A DNA stretch of 64,000 bases from Sycobia sp. Sy_11 (GCA_018907035.1 JACCIC010000164.1:809501-873500); one strand, 5' to 3'; counted from the first letter of the stretch, positions 1 through 12,561 are shown. Translations and numbers: made by a program. The notes: generated from the sequence alone by a model not told the origin.

Positions 1-283
1 GTTCCCTTCGGTACCTTCTTAATTTATTGCGTTTTCAAAGAACCTGTCATTACATTGCGTTATGCACGACTTTGAGCATATATCGTATATTTTGCGAGAG
101 CTCTCTTGTCTTACAATTTCCAAATGTATGACATGTTCGTTTTGTTGGAATTGCATATTTGACTCGCGTACATAGGATTTTTGTGTCGAAGCTATCTATA
201 GGTCGGTCCGCCGACTTGGTCGCGCATGCGCGAGGCAGAAGCTAATTAGAGCGCTCGCGTTAAGGCGGCTAACGGTATTTCTC

Positions 284-286
<3 letters not shown>

Positions 287-329
<43 letters not shown>
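287..329. repeat. (TA)n microsatellite
   Basis: Uninterrupted TA dinucleotide run of about 43 bases. It creates spurious Tyr-Ile open frames on both strands. Confidence 0.97.
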
Positions 330-331
<2 letters not shown>

Positions 332-3239
332 TGGAAGATAACCAGTTTCGCGCATTGAAATTTATATATACATCTAGACAGGTGCATGTTGTTGAACTAG
401 TTTCAGCGGCTATACTACGAGACTCGCTACGCCGCTCTCTGACTTAATCCAATGCTTGGATTTCATACTTTTTTTCTGGCTCGTTATTTCTTTATTTCGC
501 CGACAATGATTCAATATAGAATTTAAAATAAAACAGCCAAACAATTTTATAAATTCAAAAGACCTGCGCACGATAATTATTTCAATTAGGATCGAAGGAA
601 TGTCCAAGAAAAACATGTTTTACAAAACTTTCATAGTTAAGCTGTCTTCATAGTTTTTCTTTATATTTCAAAAGGAAAGTTTTGATAAGAATCATGTACA
701 AACTGGTTAGAGTATCTCACTGTTATAAGCTACAATAAAATAAATTTTTAATCAGTAAACCAAGTTTTTTATTATTTTACTTTGGAGTAAAATGATATAA
801 AATAAAATAAATAAGACCGGTATATATTTAATATTTTTTTGTCGTAGAAGTTAAACATTATTTAATTTTATGGGTAAATAACATTGCATCATCATGGGAT
901 CTTTATACTTCTGCTCTCGCAAATGAGAAAACACTTTATACGTTACATAAGAGCATTGCACTTCTCTCCACGTTTATTATGCGGCATAATAAAAGAACTT
1001 GCGTATTGCAAGCGCTAATAAGACTATATTTGCGTGTGACATTTTGGAATTCAATCAGTAAATATTTTTTCAACAACTCACATTCGAATAAGAGTCACTC
1101 TGGATTTACAGTATGAAAAATGAAAGTGCATATATAAAATTCAAATATAAAATATTAATACTCATTTGCAGAGAGAGGTGTATCTGCTATTTTAAAGAAT
1201 ATTTTAACGTCATTGCACTCTACGCGAACTCTATTTGGTGCCTGTACGAAAATGTTTTCTTTTTAGATCGTGCACGTTAATATTTCGTTTATCTAAATCG
1301 AAGGATCAAAAAATTATTACTCATTTTCTCATCGATCTGCCTCACTTTGCCCAATAAGCAAAGCACGCATCGCATCGAATGAACTTCCTTGTGGCAAATA
1401 CTCGATCGATTATTCCTCGAAGCATTGGCGAATAAAATTCTCCGGTCACAAATCCCGACTACGAGAAAGCAACGGGACAAAAAAACGCTAAACCACTGTC
1501 CCTTCGTACGTTTGCTTGGCGCCCTCGTTGCGTAAGCCCACGGATGCAATTGCGTGGATTACGTATAAAACGATTAGCCGGACGAGCGTTCGAGCCATAA
1601 TTCCACGTACGTAGAGGAGGAGAAGAGTATATGATACACGTGCGGATAGAAAAAAAACGGAATCCGAAGTATGCGCGCGGTGCGTGAAAAAGGGTAGAAA
1701 GGAGATAAAGCAGGTCTCGGAGAGCAGAGGTCGATTATGTGCATCCTGCGTACCCGCGAGGGTGGGCGCGCGTCTTCGCTCGCGCTGCCGGCGATCGGGC
1801 TCAAGGCTAAGGGAGTCGGCGCGGCGCGGTTTCGATTCACGGGGTGCGCAGAAGGGAACGCGGGGCAAATAGATAAATACACGCGCAGACAAATAGATAA
1901 ATGCTCGTTTCTCAGTGCCACGAGCTAGGGGGGAGGGAGGGGCGGGAGAGGAGAAGACAACAACGACGCGTACCGTGCGCGTGCCTCTTTATTTAGCCGC
2001 GCGATCGTGACGGGATAGTGGGACGTGCGCGTGCGCGGGAGTTGGTAAATTACGTGGACTTTGCGCGATGCGGATTAGAACAATTAGCGCTTTTGCTCGA
2101 TATAAAGAGACAATAATTAAAATATCCATTGGTCGCTTGCGCGCGTATACCGACAGTTGTCTAGGTGTGCGCGAGCGATATAATTGAATTAGCTCGCGCT
2201 TCGTGCTTGTCAATGGCTGTTTTGCGCCGAGGCGCATGCGTGGAGCAAAAATTGTGCGGTCGATCTATTCAATTTATTATAACGTAGTAAGAGGCTGCGA
2301 AATGAGAGGGGAAAAATCTATACTTCTCAACTCGTTGTGAACGAAATCGAAGCGGTGGAATTGAGAAGAGAATCTTTCTTTCGATCTTTTTTCGTTGCTT
2401 CACTCACTCAACGTCGCTGCGACTGCTGGATAATGAGCGACTGCATAGCTTAAATCTTCTTATAGAGATTTTTTTGCACTATATAATACTCTTACACGAC
2501 AGCAAGACGAGCGCAAAAAAATAATGACGATGTGAGTAGTAAGCTCGCGTGGCATGCGCGATATTATACGACGGTAAGCGTAAAATACAATTTTACACTC
2601 CTGTTTTTAGGGAGAAAAACACTCATTTTGAACTGTGCTTAATATTTATTTTTTATTTTATCGTGTGCTGCAAGCTGAAATTTGAAGCAGGCCGGCTAAA
2701 GAGTAGCAATTTACTTCCTAACAATGGAGGTGTAAAATAAGATTTTAAACTGACTGTTATTAAAAAATTGTGTAAAAATTGTTATTTCTAATTTTGTTTA
2801 CAATTTTTAAGAACACGGCTACACGTGTATGTGATGATTTGTTTGAATCCTTCATTAAGTCCGAAAATCCGGCCTGAAGATGGAATTTATTGCGTCAATT
2901 ATCCGTGCGTTATTTGTATTGCTGTTCCCAAATATAATCATATACACGAAGACAGATTACTAATTAAATTTGCTAACGAATATTCTCAATCATCTTATGC
3001 GTCGCGCAAAAAGCGCAGAATGTACAATAAATTCCGAGTCATAAGTACACACACACACACACATAAGATTAAAATTTTGCCCAAAAGGCATCTGCATCGG
3101 TTTATAATAGCGTCCGCAGTGGGTTTTTCAATCCTCATATAATATACTACTACTCATTTAACTTGACCGCGATACTCGCGCGCGTTCATAAATTCTCCCC
3201 TAATAAATCCAATTAGTCTTAATCGAGCGTGAGTCAGTA

Positions 3240-3241
<2 letters not shown>

Positions 3242-3290
<49 letters not shown>
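3242..3290. repeat. (TA)n microsatellite
   Basis: Uninterrupted TA run of about 49 bases, some 260 bases upstream of the 3550 exon candidate. Confidence 0.97.
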
Positions 3291-3295
<5 letters not shown>

Positions 3296-3549
3296 GACTA
3301 GTGATCAAACGAAATCGACCGAGGAAAAAGGCGCGTTCTCCTACGTATAAGAAGGAGCGACACTTCTGGCAATATGCGCGCGTGCGTGAAGCGTATATTA
3401 TGCAAAAGTGGCGAATCATCGTAAATAAATGTATCTGCGGGGAGAACCTGGAAATCTAGAGTTTATTATACGTTCGTTGAATAATCCTTTGTTATCTGCG
3501 CCCCCAACCCCACCTCCTCCCGTCACCTTCCCTCTGGCTTTATATGTAG

Positions 3550-3626
3550 GTAGTTTCGAGGCCGATGGCCATCGGAAGGAGTCGGGAATGATATTTGACG
3601 AAGTGGAGCGCGACCGACGAGTGCCA
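3550..3626 (+). CDS. Candidate internal exon, unknown protein (phase 1 in, phase 0 out)
   Basis: What is seen: a long pyrimidine-rich tract (about 3501-3540) leads to an AG acceptor at 3548-3549. The exon is 77 nt and ends at a strong donor, CCA|GTGAGT. Only one frame is open: two bases complete a codon, then 25 codons run SFEADGHRKESGMIF followed by DEVERDRRVP. The peptide is highly charged and soluble-looking, with no membrane segment. GC content is clearly above the flanks. A second AG four bases downstream (3553) could give a slightly shorter form. The frame is also open upstream, so the start rests on the acceptor. Phase 0 out fits both last-exon candidates at 29305 and 39320, but no exon in between was found. 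Family not recognised. Confidence 0.45.
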
Positions 3627-5370
3627 GTGAGTTTCTGGTCGTTTCGTGTTTTTGTTTTGGATCGGGCCGAGGCGCTTTTTGCCCCCTCTCCGTGAAATTA
3701 ATTGAAAATCGTTACGGAGCGAATTCTCGATCAAGACATTATATTCGGCGCAGCAATTTGAGTGCCCTGGCTAGTTTCCGTTTTAATTATGTCAATAGGT
3801 TCATTGCAATGCACTTACATACGGGTAGTAATGATATAGGAGAAAATCAAATATTTCATTCTATTCTTGTCGTGGATCTAAACTTTTTCTTACAAATTTC
3901 ATATTATATGAGAAACTAATAGAGAATGAGATAGAGATCGATGAATAGATGCAGTTTTAATTGCATAATAATATAAAAAATTCACTACAATTTAAAAGTC
4001 TGGAAATATAATTATTCATTAAGTGAATTTTTCATAGGATGTTTCGTCAAAAACATAAAAGACCTTCAAGTACTATATATATTACGGTAAATCGATATTG
4101 CCAGTATCGCAAAAGTTTCTATAACGTATGAAAACATAATTTTAAAAAAAAATGCATAAGTGCAATAGTGCAATAGTGCAAGTCACAATGTAGACACGGT
4201 GCAATGTAGACACCGCTTATTCAAAACTGCTACATTTTCTATGAACGAGAAGACAAGATTCATGGACGAGAGAAAAATTATTATACCCTATTATAAAATT
4301 AAAAAGATCTAGATCAAGTTTGCAAAATATTTATAGTAATATGATTATATCACTTTTATTTGACTACTTTTATTGATGATATATTATTATTAATTATATG
4401 ATATAAATTTTTAATATTTTTTTTTACACTTCTCACTCTGTCTCCTCGTACATAGAGTTCGTACAGCAATTTTTGTTGTATCGTTCTCTGCCTGAAACTG
4501 AAGTAAAAAATGTTAATTTTACATCTACTATTAATTCAATTTAGCAAGTCAGTCATTCCTTAAATACAGACATGCATAAAACTTACCGGTAACAATATAC
4601 GGGAGAATATAATAGGCAAAGGAAAATAACATCGTATAAATATAAAAAATTACGCATGCATTTACGTGTATGTGATAGAGAGAGAGATCTTGTTCTCCCC
4701 TTGCAAATCGCGATAATGATTAATAATTGACGGGGTACACGGCGAGATACTTAGTCTGTCTTAGAGAAAAGTAGACTGAAAGGGAGAGCATACCCCAAAA
4801 TTTATTCAAAAAACAATTTCTTGTCTTTAAGAAAATAATTGAGAAAAGTCGAAATATAGGCAATTGCGTTTGCGAATTCAAGATTTGATTTTCGTCAAGC
4901 TGTAAAAAATTCGCAGATTAAATATGCAGAAATTATTTCCATTTCATTGACTCTTCGTACAGGAAATTTAAGAGAAACGGAAAATGAAAGAAGATGGTAA
5001 AATAGGGAGAATTAAAAGTCGTGAAAGTTACTCGCATAAAGTAAAAGACGCATCGCTCATAAATATTGAAACTGTGCGGGAAGGGCTATATCTTCTTTGT
5101 TAAACGAGGCCTTGCAAGCTCAGGGCATATCGTATATATTAAAATCATCAGAAAAATCTGAGATGTATAGCGAGATAGCGGGAAAGAAATAGGAATGAAG
5201 GAGAGAGAGAGAGAGAGTCGCGGGCGGAAATATAGTAGAGGATTTGCGACGCGCTGTACATAAAGGTATATTTATATAGGTAGGAGCAAAGAAGGGGAAA
5301 GAAGAGTAAAAAAGAAAAACGAACGTTCACGAGAGAGAGGTAGAGCAGCAGTTCAGTGTGTCTAAACGCG
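3627..5370. other. AT-rich non-coding stretch
   Basis: Intron-like sequence. A small degenerate tandem array at about 4153-4216 repeats the 7-8 base word TGCAATAG and then the 12-base word CAATGTAGACAC. A minus-strand donor-like site (CCG|GTAAGT) lies at about 4583-4591, but no open exon was found upstream of it. Confidence 0.5.
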
Positions 5371-5379
5371 CACCTATAT

Positions 5380-5860
5380 GACTGCGCACCCATCGGGCAC
5401 GCGAGCGAAACATTTTGCACTCGCCATCGGCGCAACTCTCCCACTGATATATCTATCGCCGTTAGATATACATGCACACGGGCCTGCGTATGTGCGTACC
5501 AGTGCTGCCGCGCGGCAGACGCGCAGAGCCCGCGAATCATGCACGTATACAGAAGAGATGAGGAGAGAAGGGGAGGAGGCGGGGAGGTGAGGAGCGCGAC
5601 GAGTAGTAGAGCGACGGACTGGGACGGACTGCACAGCGGCGGTAGCGCGCCCGGCGTGACGTCATTCCCGACGCCGCTTTTAGCCCGCGCGCGAGCGCGT
5701 ATCTATTAATATAATATGGCAGCGCTGCGAGATGCACGGCCCGAAGCAGCCCCTAGTCGCTCTCTCCTTTTGCGCGCGCGTCCGAGCGCGGCGGGGCTAA
5801 TTTTTGCCGATGAACGCGCGCGCGCGCGCGCGCGTTGTCTCTCGCCCCCGGATAGTTATA
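5380..5860. promoter_or_regulatory. CpG island with a perfect CRE, probable promoter
   Basis: GC- and CpG-rich island of about 480 bases. It contains the palindrome TGACGTCA at 5657-5664, the canonical CREB/ATF site, followed by an A/T stretch and alternating CG at about 5816-5834. Open frames here overlap on both strands (five of 66-130 codons) and look like composition artefacts. A promoter or first exon is inferred from composition and the CRE; direction is unknown. Confidence 0.45.
5657..5664. promoter_or_regulatory. CRE (CREB/ATF) palindrome
   Basis: Exact TGACGTCA within the CpG island. Eight bases are expected by chance about once per 65 kb, so the position inside the island is the main support. 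Confidence 0.5.
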
Positions 5861-6671
5861 GAAGAGAGCCATGTGGAATTGAGAGAATTTAACGGGGACG
5901 ATGGTGGTAAAGCGTGCTGCCCGCTCGGTTACGACGAATTTTAGAAATTCATTGAAACTGTCAAACATACGAACGATCAACTTCAGTATATATAACAGTA
6001 TGATAGTCTCGTATGAGATAGTTTTTTTAATAAACATTTGATTCAAGAAAATATCATTCGTTCAATATAATCAGAAATATCTCTGTGTGGGTGGGTGTAA
6101 GGCAATAAAATCGACCCACTGCCACAAAATTGATAAAAGCCAGACGAGCGAGTATTTCAATAATTACACGATGTAATTTTCATTCGTACTACGTGCAATA
6201 TGTAATTATAATTGATGCCTTGTCGTCAATATAATTATAAGCATCGTGCAAAAGAGGAATTTGTTCCGTTCATGTGGAAAAATCATATTCAAGCGACTTT
6301 AAAAAGGTTAATCTTCAAATTCTCGCATCGACTTCGGTCTTTTCGGAGCTACCTTAGTAAGATGGTCTCAAAAAATCTCCCCGAAGATTTAATATTAAAC
6401 TTTCTATTTCTTGTAGGAATTAAAAATACTATTTATTCCCGGAAATATAAAAGTATAAATAACTAGAAATAACTATAAAAATATAAATATCATCCAATTT
6501 GACCGAGCTCGTGTGAATAATTTAACTTTACCCATTATTACAAATGATCTAAAAATAATAAATCTAAATAATACCCACATCGTTTCGAAGTATATGTGAG
6601 TATGCTATGAAATTCGGCCGGTCATTGGGAATCAGAAGCTATGGTTGCATAAATCGACTTTCAGAAAGGGT

Positions 6672-6690
6672 TATAAAAGGAGTTATAAAA
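6672..6690 (+). promoter_or_regulatory. Two TATA boxes 12 bases apart
   Basis: TATAAAAG at 6672-6679 and TATAAAA at 6684-6690. A start site about 30 bases downstream would fall near 6702-6715, just before the ATG at 6743. No strong initiator is visible. Confidence 0.35.
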
Positions 6691-6742
6691 CAGATCTAAT
6701 ACTTGGCAACCAATATTTATGTATATATACATGTATAGGATA

Positions 6743-6835
6743 ATGACAGCACGTCGCCGCCTCGTGGTTGACGCTCTACGTCACGACGTCGTCTTATGCT
6801 TGCAAATATTGAATACGATATCATACACAGTATGA
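6743..6835 (+). CDS. Candidate small ORF, 30 residues, unknown
   Basis: ATG at 6743 and TGA at 6833-6835. The peptide starts MTARRRLVVDALRHDVVLCL and ends ILNTISYTV: a basic start, then an amphipathic helix-like stretch. The first 60 bases form a sharp GC-rich patch in AT-rich DNA, containing CRE-like words (TACGTCAC, GACGTCG). The patch is open in more than one frame and on the minus strand, so it may be a regulatory element. Support comes from the twin TATA boxes 55-70 bases upstream. It is too short for statistics on the ORF itself to help. Confidence 0.25.
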   Translation: MTARRRLVVDALRHDVVLCLQILNTISYTV

Positions 6836-6960
6836 TACAGCAACGCATTGTCATATCTCGAAAGTACCAGAAGACTTAAACAAGAAGGTATTATTAGGGA
6901 ACGCTTTCACTATGTTTCAATACATATTTTTAAATAAAATAAAAAATGAGCGTAGACAAG

Positions 6961-6961
<1 letters not shown>

Positions 6962-7019
<58 letters not shown>
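6962..7019. repeat. (TA)n microsatellite
   Basis: About 58 bases of pure TA, immediately followed by a GC-rich island starting near 7021. Confidence 0.97.
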
Positions 7020-7020
<1 letters not shown>

Positions 7021-7024
<4 letters not shown>

Positions 7025-7196
7025 CTAGCCGAGCATTGAACGTCGGTCTCGTGTGCAACATAGGAGAGACGGAAAAAAGCCGCGTGCCCGGAAGTGCATG
7101 TAGCGGAAGCTCGATTATCGCGACGGGAGGAGGAATCCTCCTCTCCCTCCCTCCCTCACCACAGCACCTCCTCCTGCCGTATCGTTCGATTTTCGG
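7021..7196 (+). other. GC-rich island ending in a strong splice donor
   Basis: The island lies between two long TA repeats and ends at TTTTCG|GTGAGT, a good plus-strand donor at 7197. A plus frame is open throughout (about 58 codons, includes NIGETEKSRVPGSACSGSS) and would leave in phase 1. No convincing acceptor is visible, because the TA repeat sits where one would be. It could be a first exon, coding or 5' UTR. Confidence 0.3.
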
Positions 7197-7203
7197 TGAG
7201 TCT

Positions 7204-7208
<5 letters not shown>

Positions 7209-7258
<50 letters not shown>
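7209..7258. repeat. (TA)n-(TG)n compound microsatellite
   Basis: TA run of about 42 bases continuing into four TG units. Confidence 0.95.
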
Positions 7259-7259
<1 letters not shown>

Positions 7260-7779
7260 AAAGCGCGAAAGTTATATATCTTATCGATCTAGTCGCTATA
7301 TAGCGGGGAACCAAAGTCGAGGTCGCGCTCAAAGCGAGACGGCTGTGAAATATATATATATATTATAAAACGCGCTGCACGCGGAAACGGCATCGGCCGC
7401 GAGGGGGCGGTCAAAACGCTCTCTCCCTCTTTATCCCACCCGCAGTCCGCGCGCGGCTCCCACTCTTGTTGTTTTGTCTTACGCTCTATAAATACATATA
7501 TATGTACGACCGTGTGTATGAGCGTATACACTCTGCACACACTGACAATATTATACTCTATTTATACGCTTCGCGTTCTGTATTATAACAGCCCGGTCGA
7601 TCTGTCTTTCGATAAGGTACTCGCGCCGCGTATCGCCCGCGTTTATATACGAAAGAGAATGAGAGGGAGAGAAAGAGGGAGATAGTAAGAGAGAGAGGGC
7701 GAGAACGAGATGAGACTGTTGTCGGTCGGACAATACGTGGCTTTCACTAGTTTAATTAACACATCTTTAATTCGCTCGA

Positions 7780-8082
7780 ATGGACTCGCCGTTTCAGGCA
7801 ACTCGCGCGCGTGCTGACCGATTGGACGTCCAGTTTCATATATATGATGTTAGAAAAAAATTTACACGAGAGGAAGAGTTCGACCCCGGGAAAAATTCCT
7901 ATAAAGACGCAGAAGCAGGGAGTTTTCCGATGATCGAGCCTATGAATATATTCACATCGAGCCAATTATTCGAACGCATCGGCCGCTCGAGCCGTTCGAA
8001 CATTTTCGACCGTTCGGGCATCGATCGAATTGCTCGAGCGACACGCGCACACCGAACAGCATTGGGGCCAGCAAGTTTTTGA
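7780..8082 (+). CDS. Hypothetical ORF, 100 codons, low confidence
   Basis: ATG at 7780, preceded by AT-rich sequence; stop at 8080-8082. The first half is charged and protein-like (DVQFHIYDVRKKFTREEEFD, then PGKNSYKDAEAG). The second half is Arg/Ser-rich because it runs through the degenerate TTCGAA-type repeat at 7964-8165. A possible acceptor (TTTCAG|G) lies at 7792-7797, so the frame could also be an exon starting at 7798. Length alone is not significant in this near-50% GC stretch, and no family is recognised. Confidence 0.2.
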   Translation: MDSPFQATRARADRLDVQFHIYDVRKKFTREEEFDPGKNSYKDAEAGSFPMIEPMNIFTSSQLFERIGRSSRSNIFDRSGIDRIARATRAHRTALGPASF

Positions 8083-8165
8083 TGTTCTAACAACACGAAC
8101 AGATTCAACGACTGAAATATTCGAAAGGTCGGAATGCTTCGGACATGTTCGAACAGTTTACAGAA
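7964..8165. repeat. Degenerate array of TTCGAA/GTTCGA words
   Basis: About 200 bases with many copies of words related to GTTCGAAC and TCGACCGTTCG, spaced roughly 10-20 bases apart and strongly diverged. The same style recurs at 22440-22645. Looks like a decayed minisatellite. Confidence 0.5.
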
Positions 8166-8350
8166 GCCCCAGTCCTACTAGAAAGTCCGCGCATTTTCTC
8201 TTTTCATACAGTTCCACAAACGCATACGTTCGTATCGTCGACAATTCTTTTCAATCGACGCTTTTCTAACTCTGACCTCGGTATGCAACAATATACATAT
8301 ATCTCCATATATATATTCATAATGCCCATTGAAGAATTGACGATTGGATG

Positions 8351-8358
8351 TATAAAAG
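8351..8358 (+). promoter_or_regulatory. TATA box candidate
   Basis: TATAAAAG, followed about 25-30 bases later by CCATCGG and then a GC-rich stretch. No supported downstream exon. Confidence 0.3.
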
Positions 8359-8689
8359 TTAGACTCGGGTTACCCATCGGTGCGGTCGAAGAAAACTCCC
8401 CGGCTCTCGGCCAAATTCGCTTGGCGCGTTGTGATGAATCCACCCCCCCCCCGCCACCTCTCTCTCTTTCTCTTGCCCTCTCCAATGCCCATCCTCGTTT
8501 TCTACGGAAATATACGCACACGCTCTTGCTGTATATGCAACCTCTATAATCGTATAGATACACATAGATGCATGTATATGAAGAGCGCGGAACACACATG
8601 AGGCCGGAAAAACGAGAGCGTACGGTCGCGGGAATATCGAGAGGAAGAAAGGAAAAAAGCAGATGCGGGGCGACGAAGAAAAAACGAAG

Positions 8690-8852
8690 GAGAAAGAGAG
8701 AGAGAGAGAGAGAGAGCGAGGCGCCGCGCGTGCTCTCTCATAGATAATGGATGAAAGGAAAAAGAAGCGGGGTTTATAATACGTCAAGGTGGGGGGAGGG
8801 GGGATGTGAACGCGTATGGTATCTCGAAATGAATAGTTACCGAGAAGGTATT

Positions 8853-8891
<39 letters not shown>

Positions 8892-9103
8892 CGAGAGAGA
8901 AGACATATCAGAAAGACGAACGCGCCGCCGAGACGGGAGAATGCGCGCGTGCGCGCGTGCACGTTGGACACGATGAAAACTCGCACAGGAGTGGCACAAT
9001 AGTCGAGCTTGCATTTTTGTACTCGAGCGCGCTTCGAGAATCCCTAATGTACAGATATACACGCAATGGCCAAGCTGTTTTTTTCGTTCTTTCCTTCTTT
9101 CGC

Positions 9104-9160
<57 letters not shown>
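8690..9160. repeat. Three GA/CT microsatellites
   Basis: GA runs at about 8693-8718 and 8857-8888, and a CT run at about 9105-9157. They lie in a GC-rich stretch whose many open frames (Ser-Leu or Arg-Glu repeats) are microsatellite artefacts. Confidence 0.95.
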
Positions 9161-9163
<3 letters not shown>

Positions 9164-10742
9164 CTCCCACTGTCTGTCGCGGACGCATCGGCTCGCCCCT
9201 CGTGTGATTAATGCCCTGTGTAAATGTATAAACGCTCTATGGGATCCCCATCCCTCGGCGCTTTACATTCCCCCGATGCGTCTCAAGGTCGCTCCTTGGT
9301 CCCCCGTATATGTGCTATGTATATAGGAATTGGGGTGGCTCGGAAAAATCTTATCAACGCCTCTTCTCCCCTGTTTCGCGACCGACTCTGGCCTCAGGAC
9401 CACCGAACATATTCCCTATCGCAATAAATCAGTAGATCACTTACTACAGGCGATCAGAGTGGCCGATGGCTAGTAATTAATTGAAATATTGCAAGATCGC
9501 CAAACATTGCGAATCAGCGAATAATGTCCGATTGAATTATTGGCTCCTATCCAACTTCATTGTTTTCTTAGTGAAAGGTCATACTGATATGAAATCACTT
9601 TTCTTTCATTCTTTTCTGAGTAAACTTAATTTTTACGCCCGACAAATTAAACCTGTATCGCTTGTCCTAATTTATCGGTTTAATAAAAAATAAACTTCGC
9701 TATATCATTGAGTGAAACAAATTTAAATAATCAATTCAATTTTATAAACACGGAAGTAGTTTCACAGAGCAATGATTTACATTGATAATCGTACAATAGT
9801 AGTTTGTAATTTCATTTTATCAGGCTTATATATAATATTTACTTTTTTTAATATTGCTATATCTTCATACGTACGTAACTTACATTATATACATAAATAT
9901 CTGTAATTTAGATTAAATTATAGTATTTAGACTTGGATTTATATTTGAATAATTTTTGCCAATACTGGGTGATATATAGTAGCTGCCTATGGTCAGTTAG
10001 AAAATAATTGTCTGAAATAACAACGAAATCCGAACAAAGTGACAGAGGAAATCAATGAAAATGTTATTTACTTAGTTTTACAGAATATATACACAAAAAT
10101 TTTATCCATTCTCCCAGTGACTTCGTATTTTACCGGAAAACAATTCATTGTCGATGAGTAACTGCTGGATATTACTGCTGAATCAGTACGAAATACAAGC
10201 TCGAGTGCCCGAGATTCCCGCAAGAGGCAAAAGATGATCATCGCCACTATATATAAGGTCGATGGATTCTTTGTATGAAAAACCATGTGCGTGGAATATC
10301 TGCAATGAATTTATTTTATAATCCATTAAATTCAGATTAAAGAAAAACTTTGATCGATAATCTTTCGCTATAATGAATCAGCTTTCATAACCATTAGTCC
10401 AAGACACCAGTCTGTAATTATTCATTGATTTTTAGTTGTTGACTTTGTAAGGCAAACGTTGGTAATTATTCATTAAGCACCGATGCATATTCATTGTATT
10501 ATTTTGAGGAATGTGCGAATCATCTTATTCAATGCTTAAGAAATTCTATGAATTTCACCGAAAAAAATACCGAACTGCTTAAAATTAATGATTAATTAAA
10601 TCACTGAACGACTACACCTTTATATTTCCATCGATGATGAATACTTATAATTATAACCGTACATTGCACATTTATTCGTTTTTAGAGGAGTGCATGGGAA
10701 AGGTGATCAGTGTGCTGAAAATGCACCCACCCCCCTGCCATT

Positions 10743-10745
<3 letters not shown>

Positions 10746-10795
<50 letters not shown>
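10746..10795. repeat. (CT)n microsatellite
   Basis: About 50 bases of pure CT. Confidence 0.97.
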
Positions 10796-10800
<5 letters not shown>

Positions 10801-11174
10801 GCAGTCACGCGGGAATCACGAGTTCGTGTATTATTCTTAAGCCACCTAAATTTCAGGAGTATTCTCCGTCTCTCTCAAAATTGCCTAACGGCACAGAGGA
10901 GGGGGGAGAGGGCGCGAGAGTAGCTGGCCGGCATGAAACAGCGTATATGTGTATATACATGGGCATAATGAGATTTCACAGAATTAAATTTTAAAGCGCG
11001 CTATCGGGTGTAGCGGGAGCGAGGGAGACAGGGAGAGAAATCACCGCTATACCCATTAAGTCGCGCTGCAGCCCACTACCATATACCGCGCGGGCGCTCT
11101 TAAAGGCGTGCGTTATAATAGGGACGAAAAAGTAGCGGGCGAGCGAGCGAGTCAAAGAGTCGTTTGGTTGCTCA

Positions 11175-11178
<4 letters not shown>

Positions 11179-11225
<47 letters not shown>
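11179..11225. repeat. (TA)n microsatellite
   Basis: About 47 bases of pure TA between two GC-rich flanks. Confidence 0.97.
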
Positions 11226-11231
<6 letters not shown>

Positions 11232-12561
11232 CTGCGCCTTTCTTGCGAGGGAACGCCGCGCGAGAAAAACGAGAGGGCGCGCATGTAATGGAAGAAAGAC
11301 AGGCACGGAGCAAAAACACAGTGCGAAACAATAATTTGTTCCCCCCTCCCCCCCCTCTCTCTCTCTCTTTCTTTCGCTGCCGAGCATTACTGGTGTGTGA
11401 ATTAATAGTGAGTAAATATTTTTTTTTTTAATAAAAGCACGCAAATGCGATCGCTCTCCTTCTATCGTAAAGGAGCGAATGAGGTGCGGGGACTCGTGAC
11501 GTAAGTGAATTTTCTCTCTATAGAGAAGATTATAAAGATTAAGCGCGCACGATGGTATGGCGTGAACGCGGGTGAAAAACTAATCTGGATAATCTAGCGG
11601 AATATATATATAGTTGAAATTTTAATGCGCGCGCGCGTCAAGAACCGTTGTAAAAACCTATCTGTTTTTATCCGCCAGAGTAGTTTATGAAAGCAATGGA
11701 TTTTTAATAAAAATATTGTACATAAAAAGTCTATCTATTATATTATATATTGTGTAGTATATTAAAATCCAACTCCTGTATAAATAGCCATGGCAAGTAA
11801 TACGACGCGAATGAATTTGTAATTCCGTGCTCGATTTAGCCGAACGATGATTGAAGTATTTTGCTAAATGCTTTTAAAAAATCGTTTGAAAATTTACTGA
11901 TCTATACGATATTAAGATAAAAATGAAAACAAAAAACAGCATTTAATTTTCACCCTAAATGACCCGTGCTGGATTGGATCAGTAGAATAACAAATTATCC
12001 AATATAAAACATACAGGGATATAAAAGACTTTAAAATACTTATCAATTATTAAACTTATCTACTCTTCAGAGATAATTATACGACTGCAATTCAATATAT
12101 TGAACAAACTTCATCCAGGCTTTTTTGTTTTTGTTGAACTTTGTCTGAAATAGCTTCTTATCATCCTACTTCAAAATCTGACCTGAAATTTGATAACGTA
12201 TTTTATAAGTAAAATACGTAAATTTAATTTACAAATATTTATATATACAAGCTTTCTATATCTGATACGAACTCACCTACGGTGTTGCCAAATGATTCTT
12301 ATGAATTTTTTTGTTATTATATAGATTTTTTTCTTAGTTTGCGCAGTAGTTTTATATTCATAATGAATTGCATTGTTAATAGTGGTAATTATTATATTAT
12401 ACATTGAAGAACTTATTATAAAATTCTATATTAATTTAATCATTAAGCTTCCTTTTATTTTATAATATTTTTACAATTTTTAATTCGTATCCTCAAAAAG
12501 AAAATATTTATTATATTATATGCGTTCAATATTGTGTATACATAAAAATCAATATTTTATT

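Larger units (their letters stand above)
1..3549. other. Non-coding stretch, upstream of the first exon candidate
   Basis: I see no convincing exon here. The stretch is AT-rich, with a long (TA)n at 287-329 and CpG-rich patches at about 1730-1870 and 1920-2240. Open frames at 1488-1921 overlap one another on both strands and have the Arg/Ser/Ala-rich look of CpG-rich shadows. A 105-codon open frame at 2825-3142 on the plus strand is the longest in AT-rich sequence here. It has no splice signals or promoter that I can see, and it runs into a short (CA)n, so I do not call it a gene. Confidence 0.5.

Noticed and set aside
8204..9326. Many open frames of 60-142 codons on both strands
   Set aside because: They overlap in nearly every frame and consist of Ser-Leu, Arg-Glu or Arg-Ala runs from CT/GA/CG microsatellites. 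No start or splice support.
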